DNA of 64,000 nucleotides from G963676205 sp964342525 (GTDB taxonomy: Bacteria > Campylobacterota > Campylobacteria > Campylobacterales > Arcobacteraceae). The notes under the pieces are model-generated. The model saw only the letters and a list, made by a program, of their open reading frames with translations, searched no databases and was not told the DNA's origin. Position 1 is the first letter of the stretch. Each line of letters starts with the position of its first letter. The stretch spans positions 1 through 64,000 of the forward strand of contig CAYFGQ010000002.1 of NCBI GenBank assembly GCA_964342525.1, given 5' to 3'. The translations under genes were made by a program, and so were the position numbers. Of this stretch, positions 32,385 through 41,034 are shown one piece after another.

Positions 32385-34508
32385 TTAAAAGTTTTCCCAT
32401 TCATCATCTGATAAATCTGAAGAGATAGTACTCTTTGGTGAAACTTTCTTCACTTCTTTTTTAATTTCAATTGCTTCAGTATTTATACCATTTTGAGCAA
32501 ATTCTTTAGCTTTTACACTATCTTTACCCTCAAACTCTTTTGCATCTGCATTTGATACAACTAATTTTGCAATCTCATCAGTTTGTACAGCCACATCATG
32601 GGTTTGTGTAGCTACATTTGCATTTTCTTGAGTTTGTTGATCTAGTTGAGCTACTGCATTATTTATCTGCTCTATTCCAGCAAGTTGCTCTTTAGATGCA
32701 TTTTCCACATCAGATATCAACTCAATAGTTTTTGTGATATTGCTATTTAATCCAGAGTATCCCTCTATCATCTTATCAGCAATAGACTTACCATTATTTG
32801 CTTTTGTTGTAGCATTTTCTACTAAATCTTTGATCTCTTTTGCTGCCTCAGCTGATCTTGCCGCTAGGTTTCTTACCTCTTGAGCAACTACTGCAAAACC
32901 TTTTCCTGCTTCACCTGCTGTTGCTGCTTCCACAGCTGCATTTAGAGAAAGGATATTTGTTTGGAATGCAATTTGATCAATCACAGTGATTGCATCATTT
33001 ATGGCATTTACCTGCTCATTTATTTGATCCATTGATACACTAGTCTCATTTGCAAGTTTTTGCCCTTCTGTTGAAGATGCTGTTAGTTCATTTGCATAAT
33101 TAGACATCCTTACTACATTATCTGTATTACTTGAGATATTTGAAGTTATCTCTTCTAGAGCTGCTGCTGTTTCTTCTAGGGATGCTGCTGCTTCATTTGA
33201 GTTTTTATTTAATAGATCAACATTATTAAGTAAGATGTTTGAGCTCTTATCAAGAGTTAAACCATTTGATTTATTTTCCACTAACATTGATGTAATTGAA
33301 TCTCCTAGGGAGTTTACACCATTTGCCAATTGTAATAATTGCTCTTTTACACCTAAGGTATTTACTTTGTGTGTATATTTATAATTTGTATAAAGGTTTA
33401 ATACATCAAGTACATTTTCAATATTTTTTTCTACATTTTCACCCATTTGATTTAAAAGCTTAACTAGTTCTTTTAATGCTGGGTTATTACTATTTGTATT
33501 TACCCTTTGGCATAGATCACCTTGTTCAAACTCTGATAATACAGAGATAGTATCATCTATCACTTTTCTATCTTCATCAATACCTTTTTTTGTGTTCTCG
33601 ATATTTTTATTTACAACCTTTGACATTACACCAAACTCATCTGATGTACTATCATCTAAAAGTACTACGTCTGTACTTTCCCTATTTAAATATTTGAAAA
33701 ATCCTAAAAGCCCATTTTGAAATGTATTAAGTTTTGATCTTAATAAAGTAGATAATTTTACAGAAACTACAATAGCTAAGATTAGTACTACTAAAGCGAT
33801 CACTTCAATAAGAGTGATAATACTACTCTCATCCTCTTTTGATTGTTCAAAAATTATCTCAGATAACTCTTCCATATTATGTATAATCTCTACTGCTTGG
33901 TGATCCATATGTTCAAGTTCTTTAAAGATCGCTTTTCTTTCATAATCTATATTTGATATATGCCCTGTTTCTAGATTATGTTCAAACTCTTTTAGATGTA
34001 TTTTAAACTCTTTGTGTTCATCCTTAAATAATTTACAGGCCTTTTCAACCTCTTTATATTTAGTTTGGAACTCTGCTTTACTCATATGAGCTATCGCTTT
34101 TTTAGCTAAAGTGATACAATCTTCAATATTTTTTAGAGTCTCCATCTCTAATTTATGAAGTTTGTCTTCTATCTTTTTAAACTCACTAGAACTTACATCT
34201 TTACTCTGGATGACCAGTTCATTTATCAATATCTCTTCTTTTAAGATATCCCTTTCAATCTTTATTATTGTATCAGTAAGAGGCATCTCATATTTTACGA
34301 TCTCCTCTGTGTTATTAACAATCTTATGTATCCCCATATAAGCTGTTAATGTGATCACAATAATTCCTATAACTATAACTCCCATTGATATGGATAGTTT
34401 TCTAGTTATATTCATATTTTTCAACGTCATTCTTAACCTTTTATTAAATTTTTCGAATAATACTACAATTTTATTTATAATTTCTTTTAGTAATGAGCTT
34501 TCATTCAT
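32385..34508 (-). CDS. Methyl-accepting chemotaxis protein
   Basis: A 707-residue chemoreceptor. TM helices lie at about 37-60 and 230-255 around a 170-residue helical periplasmic four-helix-bundle sensor. After a HAMP-like region comes the signalling domain with the hairpin tip QIAFQTNILSLNAAVEAATAGEAGKGFAVVAQEVRNLA. It ends in DDEWENF, an aromatic/acidic tail that could recruit adaptation enzymes. Ligand unknown. It stands alone in the window with no che genes nearby. Confidence 0.92.
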   Translation of the reverse strand: MNESSLLKEIINKIVVLFEKFNKRLRMTLKNMNITRKLSISMGVIVIGIIVITLTAYMGIHKIVNNTEEIVKYEMPLTDTIIKIERDILKEEILINELVIQSKDVSSSEFKKIEDKLHKLEMETLKNIEDCITLAKKAIAHMSKAEFQTKYKEVEKACKLFKDEHKEFKIHLKEFEHNLETGHISNIDYERKAIFKELEHMDHQAVEIIHNMEELSEIIFEQSKEDESSIITLIEVIALVVLILAIVVSVKLSTLLRSKLNTFQNGLLGFFKYLNRESTDVVLLDDSTSDEFGVMSKVVNKNIENTKKGIDEDRKVIDDTISVLSEFEQGDLCQRVNTNSNNPALKELVKLLNQMGENVEKNIENVLDVLNLYTNYKYTHKVNTLGVKEQLLQLANGVNSLGDSITSMLVENKSNGLTLDKSSNILLNNVDLLNKNSNEAAASLEETAAALEEITSNISSNTDNVVRMSNYANELTASSTEGQKLANETSVSMDQINEQVNAINDAITVIDQIAFQTNILSLNAAVEAATAGEAGKGFAVVAQEVRNLAARSAEAAKEIKDLVENATTKANNGKSIADKMIEGYSGLNSNITKTIELISDVENASKEQLAGIEQINNAVAQLDQQTQENANVATQTHDVAVQTDEIAKLVVSNADAKEFEGKDSVKAKEFAQNGINTEAIEIKKEVKKVSPKSTISSDLSDDEWENF

Positions 34509-34729
34509 TACTAAAAAAGCTAATTAATTAAGAAATACTTGATAGATTCCCTAAAGTTGGTAGCTTCAGAGTTTTTCCTAAATTTTAAAATTATTATATT
34601 TTTTTAAAGAATAAGAAATAATTATATGTGGGAGATAAAAAAAAGCTATAAATAACTTTTTTCTTTAAATAATGGAATAGAGATTTTTGTGTTGGATTTT
34701 AAGTCTTTTAGATGCTATTTTTATAATTA

Positions 34730-35005
34730 TTAATAAACCTCATCATGTGTACCTATATCAATAGGTATAATTTGCCCATTTTGTATAATAAAATCAATCA
34801 CTACTCGATACTGCATATTAATTGATACACTATGATACTCTTTTAGTTTTCCTTGTAGCTTATGTAATCTCAAAGAGGGATGAAAAGGATCAATCTCTAA
34901 AAGCTCAATTGTCTTTCCATACCTATCTAATATATCTGGATGTTTTTTTATAAACTTCTTTAGCTTTTTAAAATAACTATCAGTTATTACTATCTTATAG
35001 TTCAT
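34730..35005 (-). CDS. RelE/YafQ-family toxin
   Basis: A 91-residue protein: DSYFKKLKKFIKKHPDIL at the N terminus, LHKLQGKLKEYHSVSINMQYRVVIDF in the core and IGTHDEVY at the C terminus are the standard YafQ/RelE mRNA-interferase segments; the final His/Tyr residues are catalytic in relatives. It overlaps the antitoxin gene by 11 nt. The 221 nt beyond it to the chemoreceptor gene contain no gene. Confidence 0.88.
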   Translation of the reverse strand: MNYKIVITDSYFKKLKKFIKKHPDILDRYGKTIELLEIDPFHPSLRLHKLQGKLKEYHSVSINMQYRVVIDFIIQNGQIIPIDIGTHDEVY

Positions 35006-35249
35006 CTTTTAAATCTTTTAGATGATCTTTTGCACTTTGTACTTTATAATCTCCATTTTCAATATCTTGCATAGTTTTCATATAAGCAAGGTCTAGCTCA
35101 TTTTTTCTAAACTCTTTATACCTTTCAATGTCAAGTACCACATACTTTTCTTTACCACGTACATTTATGATAAGTTCATCAAACTTTTCTAAAAGATTTC
35201 CAAAAAGTGATACACCTTTTGTTTTTACTTCATTTGCATTTATTGTCAT
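34995..35249 (-). CDS. Phd/YefM-like antitoxin
   Basis: An 84-residue protein starting MTINANEVKTKGVSLF and containing VRGKEKYVVLDIERYKEFRK, the Phd/YefM-type DNA-binding fold in which a Lys-Tyr-Val-Val-Leu strand is followed by a helix. The acidic/lysine-rich tail (AKDHLKDLKDEL) would wrap the toxin. First gene of the pair; the spacing and overlap with the RelE-like gene are typical. Confidence 0.82.
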   Translation of the reverse strand: MTINANEVKTKGVSLFGNLLEKFDELIINVRGKEKYVVLDIERYKEFRKNELDLAYMKTMQDIENGDYKVQSAKDHLKDLKDEL

Positions 35250-35304
35250 AATAGTATCCTTAATAGTACTTTTAAGAGTATTATATAAAGTATTTTATTG
35301 ATTG

Positions 35305-36126
35305 TCAAATATCATATATCTCATAAATTTTTGGATATTTGATACCTATTTCATCTAATCTATTTTTCATATCCTTAAAATAACTCTTATTCATTTCTTC
35401 TTTTAAATCTTTATCTTGATCTAACATTAATGAAATTGAACCTGCAAATCGAAACATTTCAAAAGATTCTCTAGTTGATTTAAGAGGAAGTATTAAATTT
35501 TGCATTGTTCCATATAAAGCTTCTAAATATGGAACTTCTTTCATATCTTCTAAATGTTTTTCAATAAAATCAATATCCATTTTATCTACTATTTGTTTAT
35601 TAGTTTTGTATTCTAGATATAACTTTAAAGAAAAAGAAACTTTGGATATAAATATATTTAAAGATTGTTCAAATTTCCACCATTGAATCCAAGATTCAGA
35701 TATTTCAGTTTTATCTATAGATTTAGAAAATATTTTAGAATATTTAGAATACCTTTTTAAATATTCTTGAAATAAATAAGTATGATCATTAATATTAACA
35801 TCAGAGTCATAAAGTTCCGTAATTGATTCCGTCATTAATTGTTGAATATGATTATAAGTAGAAATCTTATTACTATTATTTAACTCCAATGCTTGTAATT
35901 CTAAAGCTTGGCTTTGCATCTTAATTTCTTGCTGTTGTTGCTTATTACTTACTATTAACCATAGTAGTGCCAAAGTACCTACAAAACCTGCTAAAAAATC
36001 ACCTACTTGTGCTGCTTTTTCTATATCATTAAAAAGAAAAGTTATCAGTCCAAAAACTACAATTATTGTAGTAACTTTTTGTATCCAATTAAAATCTAAA
36101 AACTTATTAATTAACTTTTTTATCAA
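35305..36126 (-). CDS. Hypothetical membrane protein with two N-terminal TM helices
   Basis: A 273-residue protein with TM helices at about 15-33 and 42-60, a Gln-rich coiled coil (QQQQEIKMQSQALELQALELN) and a helical cytosolic domain. The layout resembles small membrane proteins of unknown function often found near toxin-antitoxin and phage-defence genes; no domain is recognised. Its base composition is more AT-rich than the ABC genes beside it. Confidence 0.65.
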   Translation of the reverse strand: MIKKLINKFLDFNWIQKVTTIIVVFGLITFLFNDIEKAAQVGDFLAGFVGTLALLWLIVSNKQQQQEIKMQSQALELQALELNNSNKISTYNHIQQLMTESITELYDSDVNINDHTYLFQEYLKRYSKYSKIFSKSIDKTEISESWIQWWKFEQSLNIFISKVSFSLKLYLEYKTNKQIVDKMDIDFIEKHLEDMKEVPYLEALYGTMQNLILPLKSTRESFEMFRFAGSISLMLDQDKDLKEEMNKSYFKDMKNRLDEIGIKYPKIYEIYDI

Positions 36127-36221
36127 TACTGTATCCTTATTTGATTTTAAACATTACATTATAACCAATTAATGTCACAAGTATATCACATACTAAAGAT
36201 TTTTAGAATGTTTCTATAAAT

Positions 36222-37697
36222 CTATTTAAGAGAACACCCACAAGAACTAGTAGGTTTATCAACTTTAAGATAATCCCTACTCTTCTTAGATATAAGATCG
36301 ATAGCTATATTTAAAAGTGCTGTCACTATTAAAAGTAAAAACATCTTATCAAGTCTAAAGTCAGCTATGGCAGAGTCTATAAAAAACCCTAGGGTTGCCA
36401 CACCAAGGATTCCAAGTATAGCACTCTCACGCATGATGATCTCCCAGCGGTAGAATAAGAAGGCTAAGAATTGTGAATAGATACGAGGTAATACTTCATA
36501 GAAATATAGCTCTATTTTTCTTTTTGTACTATCTTGTCGTAAGATCATCTTATTTGATTGATTACCTATAAGAAAAGAGATAATCGCACCATTGTGAAGC
36601 ATAAGAGCTAAAGCTGCTGGTAACATTGATGGTCCAAATAGTTGTAGGAAGATATAGGCTAAGATATACTCTGGGGTTGATCTAAGTACTACTAAAAAGA
36701 TATGTCCTATAAATGGTATCTTTGCAAATTTTTTTGATACTATTGGGAAAAAAACTAGGGCAAATATTGCTGTAAGGACTAAGGCTAATTGGGTTAGCAC
36801 TATGGTATTAAATACCCCTACCATTATCTCATCAAAAAATAGATTTGAGAACCACTGTGTTGTACGCTCAATTGTGTAGTCGTGTTTAAATGGTGCTGGT
36901 ACTATATCTGAGGTGAAGAATCTTATCAGATTATCCATATTTAATTCACCCCACTCTTTTACATATACAAAAGAAGCAATGATAGCTGGGATAAAAGTGT
37001 ATTTATTAAACCAATACTTTATAGTAGCAATCACTATATAAAATAGAATCAGTATCAACCATACATCTTCATAATAGCCTTGCATAAAAAATGATGAAAG
37101 GTGATACCCTAAAGTTGTGATACCTACAAAACCAAGGATAGCAGTAGAACGTAAAGCACACTCAAATCTATATAAAGTATAAGCCACTATATGGGGAAAA
37201 GCATCAGGTAATAAGGTATATAAAAAGTATGAAACCCTATCACGTCCTCTAAGCTCTTCTGGGAAGTGGTCATTCTCTTCTAGTATTTCAGCATATACTT
37301 TTCCTAGTATGGCTGAGTATGGGATGATGATAGCTAATACAGCACTTAGAGTATTAAGCCCAAAAATTTGCAAAAATATCAAAGCCCAAAAAAGCTCATG
37401 GATAGCTCTAGTAAAGGCTAGTCCTATTCTTATCACTAGGTTTTTAAAAACTATTGCAAAGAAAAAGCCCAATACTGCCGATATGGCTATGGAGATGATA
37501 GCTATAGTTATAGTATTTAAAAGTGCTTCTATTACATAATCTGCATTGTTAAAATTGATATTTACAATTGATCCAAAAAACTTTCCAGTCTCTAAAAAAG
37601 GATGAAGTGTTGAGATAGATAGATCAGCAAATATAAAACTGATCACCCCTACTAATAAAAAGGCTAAGGATAAGTTTGTGGTCTTATTTGCAAACAT
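36222..37697 (-). CDS. Double-length ABC permease (PhnE-type), putative selenium oxyanion importer
   Basis: A 491-residue membrane protein made of two fused PhnE-like permease halves (about 1-240 and 270-480). Each half has an EAA-type loop: after LYTLLPDAFPHIVAYTLYRFE in the first and YEVLPRIYSQFLAFLFYRWE in the second. Each loop is followed by R(S/E)xAILGxxGxxTLGF. It ends in a Cys pair with an intervening Gly (SSCGCSLK), unusual for a permease and possibly metal- or selenium-binding. It overlaps the ATPase gene by 14 nt. Confidence 0.82.
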   Translation of the reverse strand: MFANKTTNLSLAFLLVGVISFIFADLSISTLHPFLETGKFFGSIVNINFNNADYVIEALLNTITIAIISIAISAVLGFFFAIVFKNLVIRIGLAFTRAIHELFWALIFLQIFGLNTLSAVLAIIIPYSAILGKVYAEILEENDHFPEELRGRDRVSYFLYTLLPDAFPHIVAYTLYRFECALRSTAILGFVGITTLGYHLSSFFMQGYYEDVWLILILFYIVIATIKYWFNKYTFIPAIIASFVYVKEWGELNMDNLIRFFTSDIVPAPFKHDYTIERTTQWFSNLFFDEIMVGVFNTIVLTQLALVLTAIFALVFFPIVSKKFAKIPFIGHIFLVVLRSTPEYILAYIFLQLFGPSMLPAALALMLHNGAIISFLIGNQSNKMILRQDSTKRKIELYFYEVLPRIYSQFLAFLFYRWEIIMRESAILGILGVATLGFFIDSAIADFRLDKMFLLLIVTALLNIAIDLISKKSRDYLKVDKPTSSCGCSLK

Positions 37698-38349
37698 CGT
37701 ATAGGGTGCTAGTATCCTCTTGCGTGATCTCAGAGCTTTTTTTATCTATGATCACAGTTCCACCACTTAGTCCTATCACCCTATCAAAATTTTTAAGTGC
37801 TACTTCCACATTATGCAAAGCACATACTACTGTTTCAAACTTTTGGTTTACTGTATCCATCACCACTTGTGATAGGTTTTGATCTAGGGCTGAGATTGGT
37901 TCATCTGCTAGTAAGATAGCTTTATCACTATTTAGGCTTCTTGCTATGGCAGTGCGCTGTTTTTGTCCACCTGATAGATTTGATACCTTAGAGAAAATCT
38001 TATCTTTTAAAAAGAGTCCATCTAAAATATCTTCTGTATTTAGCACTTCAGATTTTACTGGTTTTATGAGGTTTCTTATATTGTAAAAGGTTGAGTTTTT
38101 ATCTAAAAGGGCTATATAAACATTGTGAAAAACAGATAAATTGTTTACAAGTCCAAGCTCTTGTGGAATATATGAGGTGTTTTCTTTTTGCATCTCAAAA
38201 AGATTTTTAAGCAGAGTTGATTTTCCACTACCACTTCTACCCAAAAGAGCGATCTTTTCGCCCTTTTGTATGGATAGATTTATATTTTGTAAGACATTTA
38301 TATCACCATAGGAGATATTGTGATTTTGCAGGTTAAATGCCATACTCAA
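37684..38349 (-). CDS. ABC transporter ATP-binding protein (PhnC-type)
   Basis: A 221-residue ATPase with Walker A GRSGSGKST (about 37-45), signature LSGGQKQRTAIAR (about 129) and Walker B AILLADEPISALD. The distance between Walker A and signature is shorter than usual in PhnC. It lies 4 nt after the binding-protein gene and overlaps the permease gene, so the three genes form one importer. Confidence 0.88.
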   Translation of the reverse strand: MSMAFNLQNHNISYGDINVLQNINLSIQKGEKIALLGRSGSGKSTLLKNLFEMQKENTSYIPQELGLVNNLSVFHNVYIALLDKNSTFYNIRNLIKPVKSEVLNTEDILDGLFLKDKIFSKVSNLSGGQKQRTAIARSLNSDKAILLADEPISALDQNLSQVVMDTVNQKFETVVCALHNVEVALKNFDRVIGLSGGTVIIDKKSSEITQEDTSTLYDVCK

Positions 38350-38353
38350 TTCT

Positions 38354-39199
38354 TTAGTCTACTAGTCCAACTTTTCTAGCTGTGTCTAGGATTGGTTGAA
38401 AGTCGCTATTTTGTGCTGAGATAAATCCTTTTCTTGGGAAAGCATTTAAGATATCTTTATCTTCGATATTTAAAATAGCTTTTTGAAGTTTTTTTGTAAA
38501 ACCTTTTCCAAATTGTTTATCTAAATCACCTCTTGCAGTAAAGTTATAATCTGGATATCCCGGAGTTTGATATACGATTTTAACTTTTGAAGGGTCAATT
38601 TTTCCAGCTTTAAGTTCTCTTTTCCAAACCTTATAGTTTGTAGCACCTACTTCATAAGCACCACTTTGAACTAGAGCGATTGTTTTAGAGTGGTTTCCAG
38701 AATACCCAACTTTATCAAAAACTTTATTTGGAGCTTTTCCAAATCTTTCTGTGATAAAGAACTCAGGCATTAATCTACCACTTGTACTACCTTTAGATCC
38801 AAAAGTAAAAGTTCTTCCAGCGATATCTTCTGGAATATTTTTTGATCTTTCGATACCTGTGTTAGTATTTGCAATTATAAAAGAGTGAAAATTCGGATCT
38901 TCCACACCTTGTGCGATAGCCACCGAACCTGGAACAGCTAATCTAGCTTTTACACCAGATAATCCACCAAACCAAGCTAGTTGTACTTGATTGTTTCTAA
39001 ATGCAGCGATTGAAGCTGAGTAAGATTTTACAGGGATAAATTTTACATCCATATCTAACTCTTTGCTTAAATAGTTAGCAAGTAGTGAAAATCTTTTCTT
39101 TAACTGTGTCTCGTCCTGATCTGGAATAGCCGTAAATGTAAATGTTTTTGCAAACATTAGTGATGTTAATGCAAGTAGCATTAAAAGTGTTTTTCTCAT
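38354..39199 (-). CDS. PhnD-type periplasmic binding protein, putative selenate/selenite importer
   Basis: A 281-residue protein from the ATG at 39199 (GAGGT ribosome-binding site), with signal peptide MRKTLLMLLALTSLMFAKT; an upstream start at 39235 would bury the signal. The segments AIPDQDETQLKKRF, QVQLAWFGGLSGVKAR, FGSKGSTSGRLMPEFF, YSGNHSKTIALVQSG and YPDYNFTARGDL resemble the PhnD subclade annotated as putative selenate ABC transporter binding proteins. That subclade is usually linked to selenium genes, and selD, selAB and selC lie within 15 kb here. Both operator types lie upstream. Phosphonate or phosphite remain possible substrates. Confidence 0.78.
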   Translation of the reverse strand: MRKTLLMLLALTSLMFAKTFTFTAIPDQDETQLKKRFSLLANYLSKELDMDVKFIPVKSYSASIAAFRNNQVQLAWFGGLSGVKARLAVPGSVAIAQGVEDPNFHSFIIANTNTGIERSKNIPEDIAGRTFTFGSKGSTSGRLMPEFFITERFGKAPNKVFDKVGYSGNHSKTIALVQSGAYEVGATNYKVWKRELKAGKIDPSKVKIVYQTPGYPDYNFTARGDLDKQFGKGFTKKLQKAILNIEDKDILNAFPRKGFISAQNSDFQPILDTARKVGLVD

Positions 39200-39238
39200 G
39201 ATATACCTCAAAAATTTTTTGAAGGGTGTAGTCATAGT

Positions 39239-39274
39239 AGTATAAATCTATATGTCCAACCTAAACCTTAGGTT
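39239..39274 (-). promoter_or_regulatory. Promoter of the PhnD-type importer with overlapping palindrome
   Basis: On the minus strand TATACT (39239-39244) serves as -10. The -35 region falls inside the perfect inverted repeat AACCTAA-ACC-TTAGGTT (39258-39274), which a repressor or activator could occupy. Confidence 0.45.
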
Positions 39275-39328
39275 ACTTCTTTATATGATGAAACTTTATA
39301 GTAATATAATTTAAAAGTTTCTTAAAAT

Positions 39329-39346
39329 GGTAAAAAAATATTTACT
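39329..39346. promoter_or_regulatory. 18-bp operator, type 2, copy 3 (importer promoter region)
   Basis: GGTAAAA-AAAT-ATTTACT, flanked by AAAT. It is identical over all 18 bases to the reverse complement of copy 4 at 45289-45306. It lies 130 bp upstream of the importer start and of the divergent gene at 39476. Confidence 0.65.
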
Positions 39347-39364
39347 ATTATATTTTACTTTAAA

Positions 39365-39381
39365 TATGCAATATTTGCACA
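39365..39381. promoter_or_regulatory. 17-bp palindrome, type 1 operator, copy C
   Basis: TATGCAA-TAT-TTGCACA with flanks TTTAAA and TTTAGA, matching the fdhD copy B in 14 of 14 half-site bases. It lies between the importer operon and the 63-residue gene at 39476, about 36 bp from the type 2 operator centre. Confidence 0.6.
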
Positions 39382-39475
39382 TTTAGACATAGAGTCAATA
39401 TTTTTTTACTTTTAAATGATAATTATTAAGTAAAATTGTTGTAGGATTTTATATAAAAAATCTTTAGGAGAAAAT

Positions 39476-39667
39476 ATGTTTGTAAAACTAAATGAAAGAG
39501 TTTATTTAAACATGGCAAAGATCACAAGAATGAAGATCGATCACGTAGAGGATGGAATCAGAGTAAGATTCTATGAAAAGCAAGAGCAAGTAGCTAAATC
39601 AAAGAGATTTGAAAACGTTGAAAAAGCTGAAGCTTGGTTACAAGAACTTTTAGCTCAATTAGCATAG
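39476..39667 (+). CDS. Small unknown protein, 63 aa
   Basis: A basic, soluble protein with a strand-rich start (MFVKLNERVYLNMAKITRM, IRVRFYEKQEQ) and a C-terminal helix (NVEKAEAWLQELLAQLA). AGGAGAAA precedes the ATG and a strong terminator follows, so it is a monocistronic gene. It shares an upstream region with the selenium-type importer and both operator types, so it may belong to the same response. No family recognised. Confidence 0.75.
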   Translation: MFVKLNERVYLNMAKITRMKIDHVEDGIRVRFYEKQEQVAKSKRFENVEKAEAWLQELLAQLA

Positions 39668-39682
39668 GCTCAAATTGATCAT

Positions 39683-39720
39683 AAAAAAAAGGTCAGAGTG
39701 TTTTCACTCTGGCCTTTTTT
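39683..39720. terminator. Strong bidirectional terminator
   Basis: AAAAAAAGGTCAGAGTG and CACTCTGGCCTTTTTTT pair over 16-17 bp (one G-T) around a TTTT loop, with U-tails on both strands. It ends the 39476 gene and the convergent hydroxy-acid dehydrogenase gene. Confidence 0.92.
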
Positions 39721-40868
39721 TATTTCGCTAAATGTTTTGGAAAGTCTAGTGGTGTTTCACAACAACACTGATCCATCACTTGCTGTAATTGTCTTTTTAA
39801 GATACTAATAGTGTGATTTCCACCTTCACTTCCTAATGCACCCACACCATACATAAAAGATCTTCCAAGGAAAGCGAACTCTGCACCTGCAGCCATAGCC
39901 CTAGCGATATCTGGACCTGTTCTTATTCCACTATCCATCATCACTTTGATTTGATCTTTATATTGTTTAGCTATCTCAATAGTTGGTTTGATAGATGACT
40001 CACCTGCATCAAGCTGTCTTCCACCATGATTTGACACGATAACACCTTCTAGACCAAGGTCAACTGCTTTTTGTGTATCTTCAAGATTTGCCACACCTTT
40101 AAGGATAAGATTACCTTTCCATTTGTCTCTTATGGCTTTGATCTTATCTTCATTTAATCTTCCATTAAATGTTTTATCCATAAATAACCCAAGATGTTTA
40201 AGGTTCATACCATTTGGCATATATTTTTTTAGGGTTTGGAAATCTGGCTGACCTTTTAAAAGTGTCTGAATTGCCCAGTGAGGACATCCCATGATTTGAA
40301 GAATATTTTTTATTGTGATTCTAGGAGGAATCGCTAGACCATTTTTAATCTCTTTATTTCTATATCCAAATGTAGGTACATCAGCTAAGATCACAAAGTT
40401 TTTGATCCCAGCAGCTTGACATCTTTCAATAATATCATCCCTAATAGCATCATCAGCTGGATGGTATAATTGAAACCATGCTTTACCCTCAGTAATCTCA
40501 GCAATCTTTTCAATAGAAGCAGTAGAAACTGTACTTAGAGTATATGGAATATTATGCTCAAAAGCAGCCTTTGCTAAAATCTCAGCAGCACCCGGCCAAG
40601 TAAGCCCTTGAAGACCAACAGGAGAGATACCAAATGGAGCATCGTAAGTCTCACCAAAAAGCTCAGTCTTCATAGAAGTACCATTATAATCCCTTAGATA
40701 ATAAGGAATCAATTCAATATCTCTAATCTCTTTTGTATTTTTATGTAGATTAACCTCTTCGTTACATCCCCCATCCACATAATCAAATGCAAATCCAGGG
40801 ATTTTACTTTTTGCCTTTTGTCTTAATGACTCAATTGATGGGTAGTTAGGATTAAAATCTTGTGTCAT
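39720..40868 (-). CDS. FMN-dependent alpha-hydroxy-acid dehydrogenase
   Basis: A 382-residue enzyme of the glycolate oxidase / L-lactate dehydrogenase (LldD) family. Landmarks are FDYVDGGCNEE near 28, GISPVGLQGLTWPGAE, WFQLYHPAD, LILKGVANLEDTQKAVDLG (FMN lysine), SNHGGRQLDAGES (catalytic His) and MDSGIRTGPDIARAMAAGA (FMN phosphate). It oxidises an L-2-hydroxy acid such as lactate or glycolate, probably passing electrons to the quinone pool. The end is Cys-rich (QCCCETP). Exact substrate not determined from sequence. Confidence 0.92.
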   Translation of the reverse strand: MTQDFNPNYPSIESLRQKAKSKIPGFAFDYVDGGCNEEVNLHKNTKEIRDIELIPYYLRDYNGTSMKTELFGETYDAPFGISPVGLQGLTWPGAAEILAKAAFEHNIPYTLSTVSTASIEKIAEITEGKAWFQLYHPADDAIRDDIIERCQAAGIKNFVILADVPTFGYRNKEIKNGLAIPPRITIKNILQIMGCPHWAIQTLLKGQPDFQTLKKYMPNGMNLKHLGLFMDKTFNGRLNEDKIKAIRDKWKGNLILKGVANLEDTQKAVDLGLEGVIVSNHGGRQLDAGESSIKPTIEIAKQYKDQIKVMMDSGIRTGPDIARAMAAGAEFAFLGRSFMYGVGALGSEGGNHTISILKRQLQQVMDQCCCETPLDFPKHLAK

Positions 40869-41034
40869 AACGTTTCCTTTTATATAGATATATTTGTTTA
40901 TGTGAAAAGTTTATCAATTTATATTTTTGATTTCTTCACTTATTTTATTTATTTTATTATCAATTTTTAATATTTTTACTATTCATTTATATCTAGTAGG
41001 CTATTTATTTTTATTATAAAAGACCACTAAAGCC

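Noticed and set aside
36222..37697. The 491-aa permease as two fused genes caused by a sequencing error
   Set aside because: The frame is open without interruption, both halves keep their coupling loops, and double-length PhnE permeases are known.
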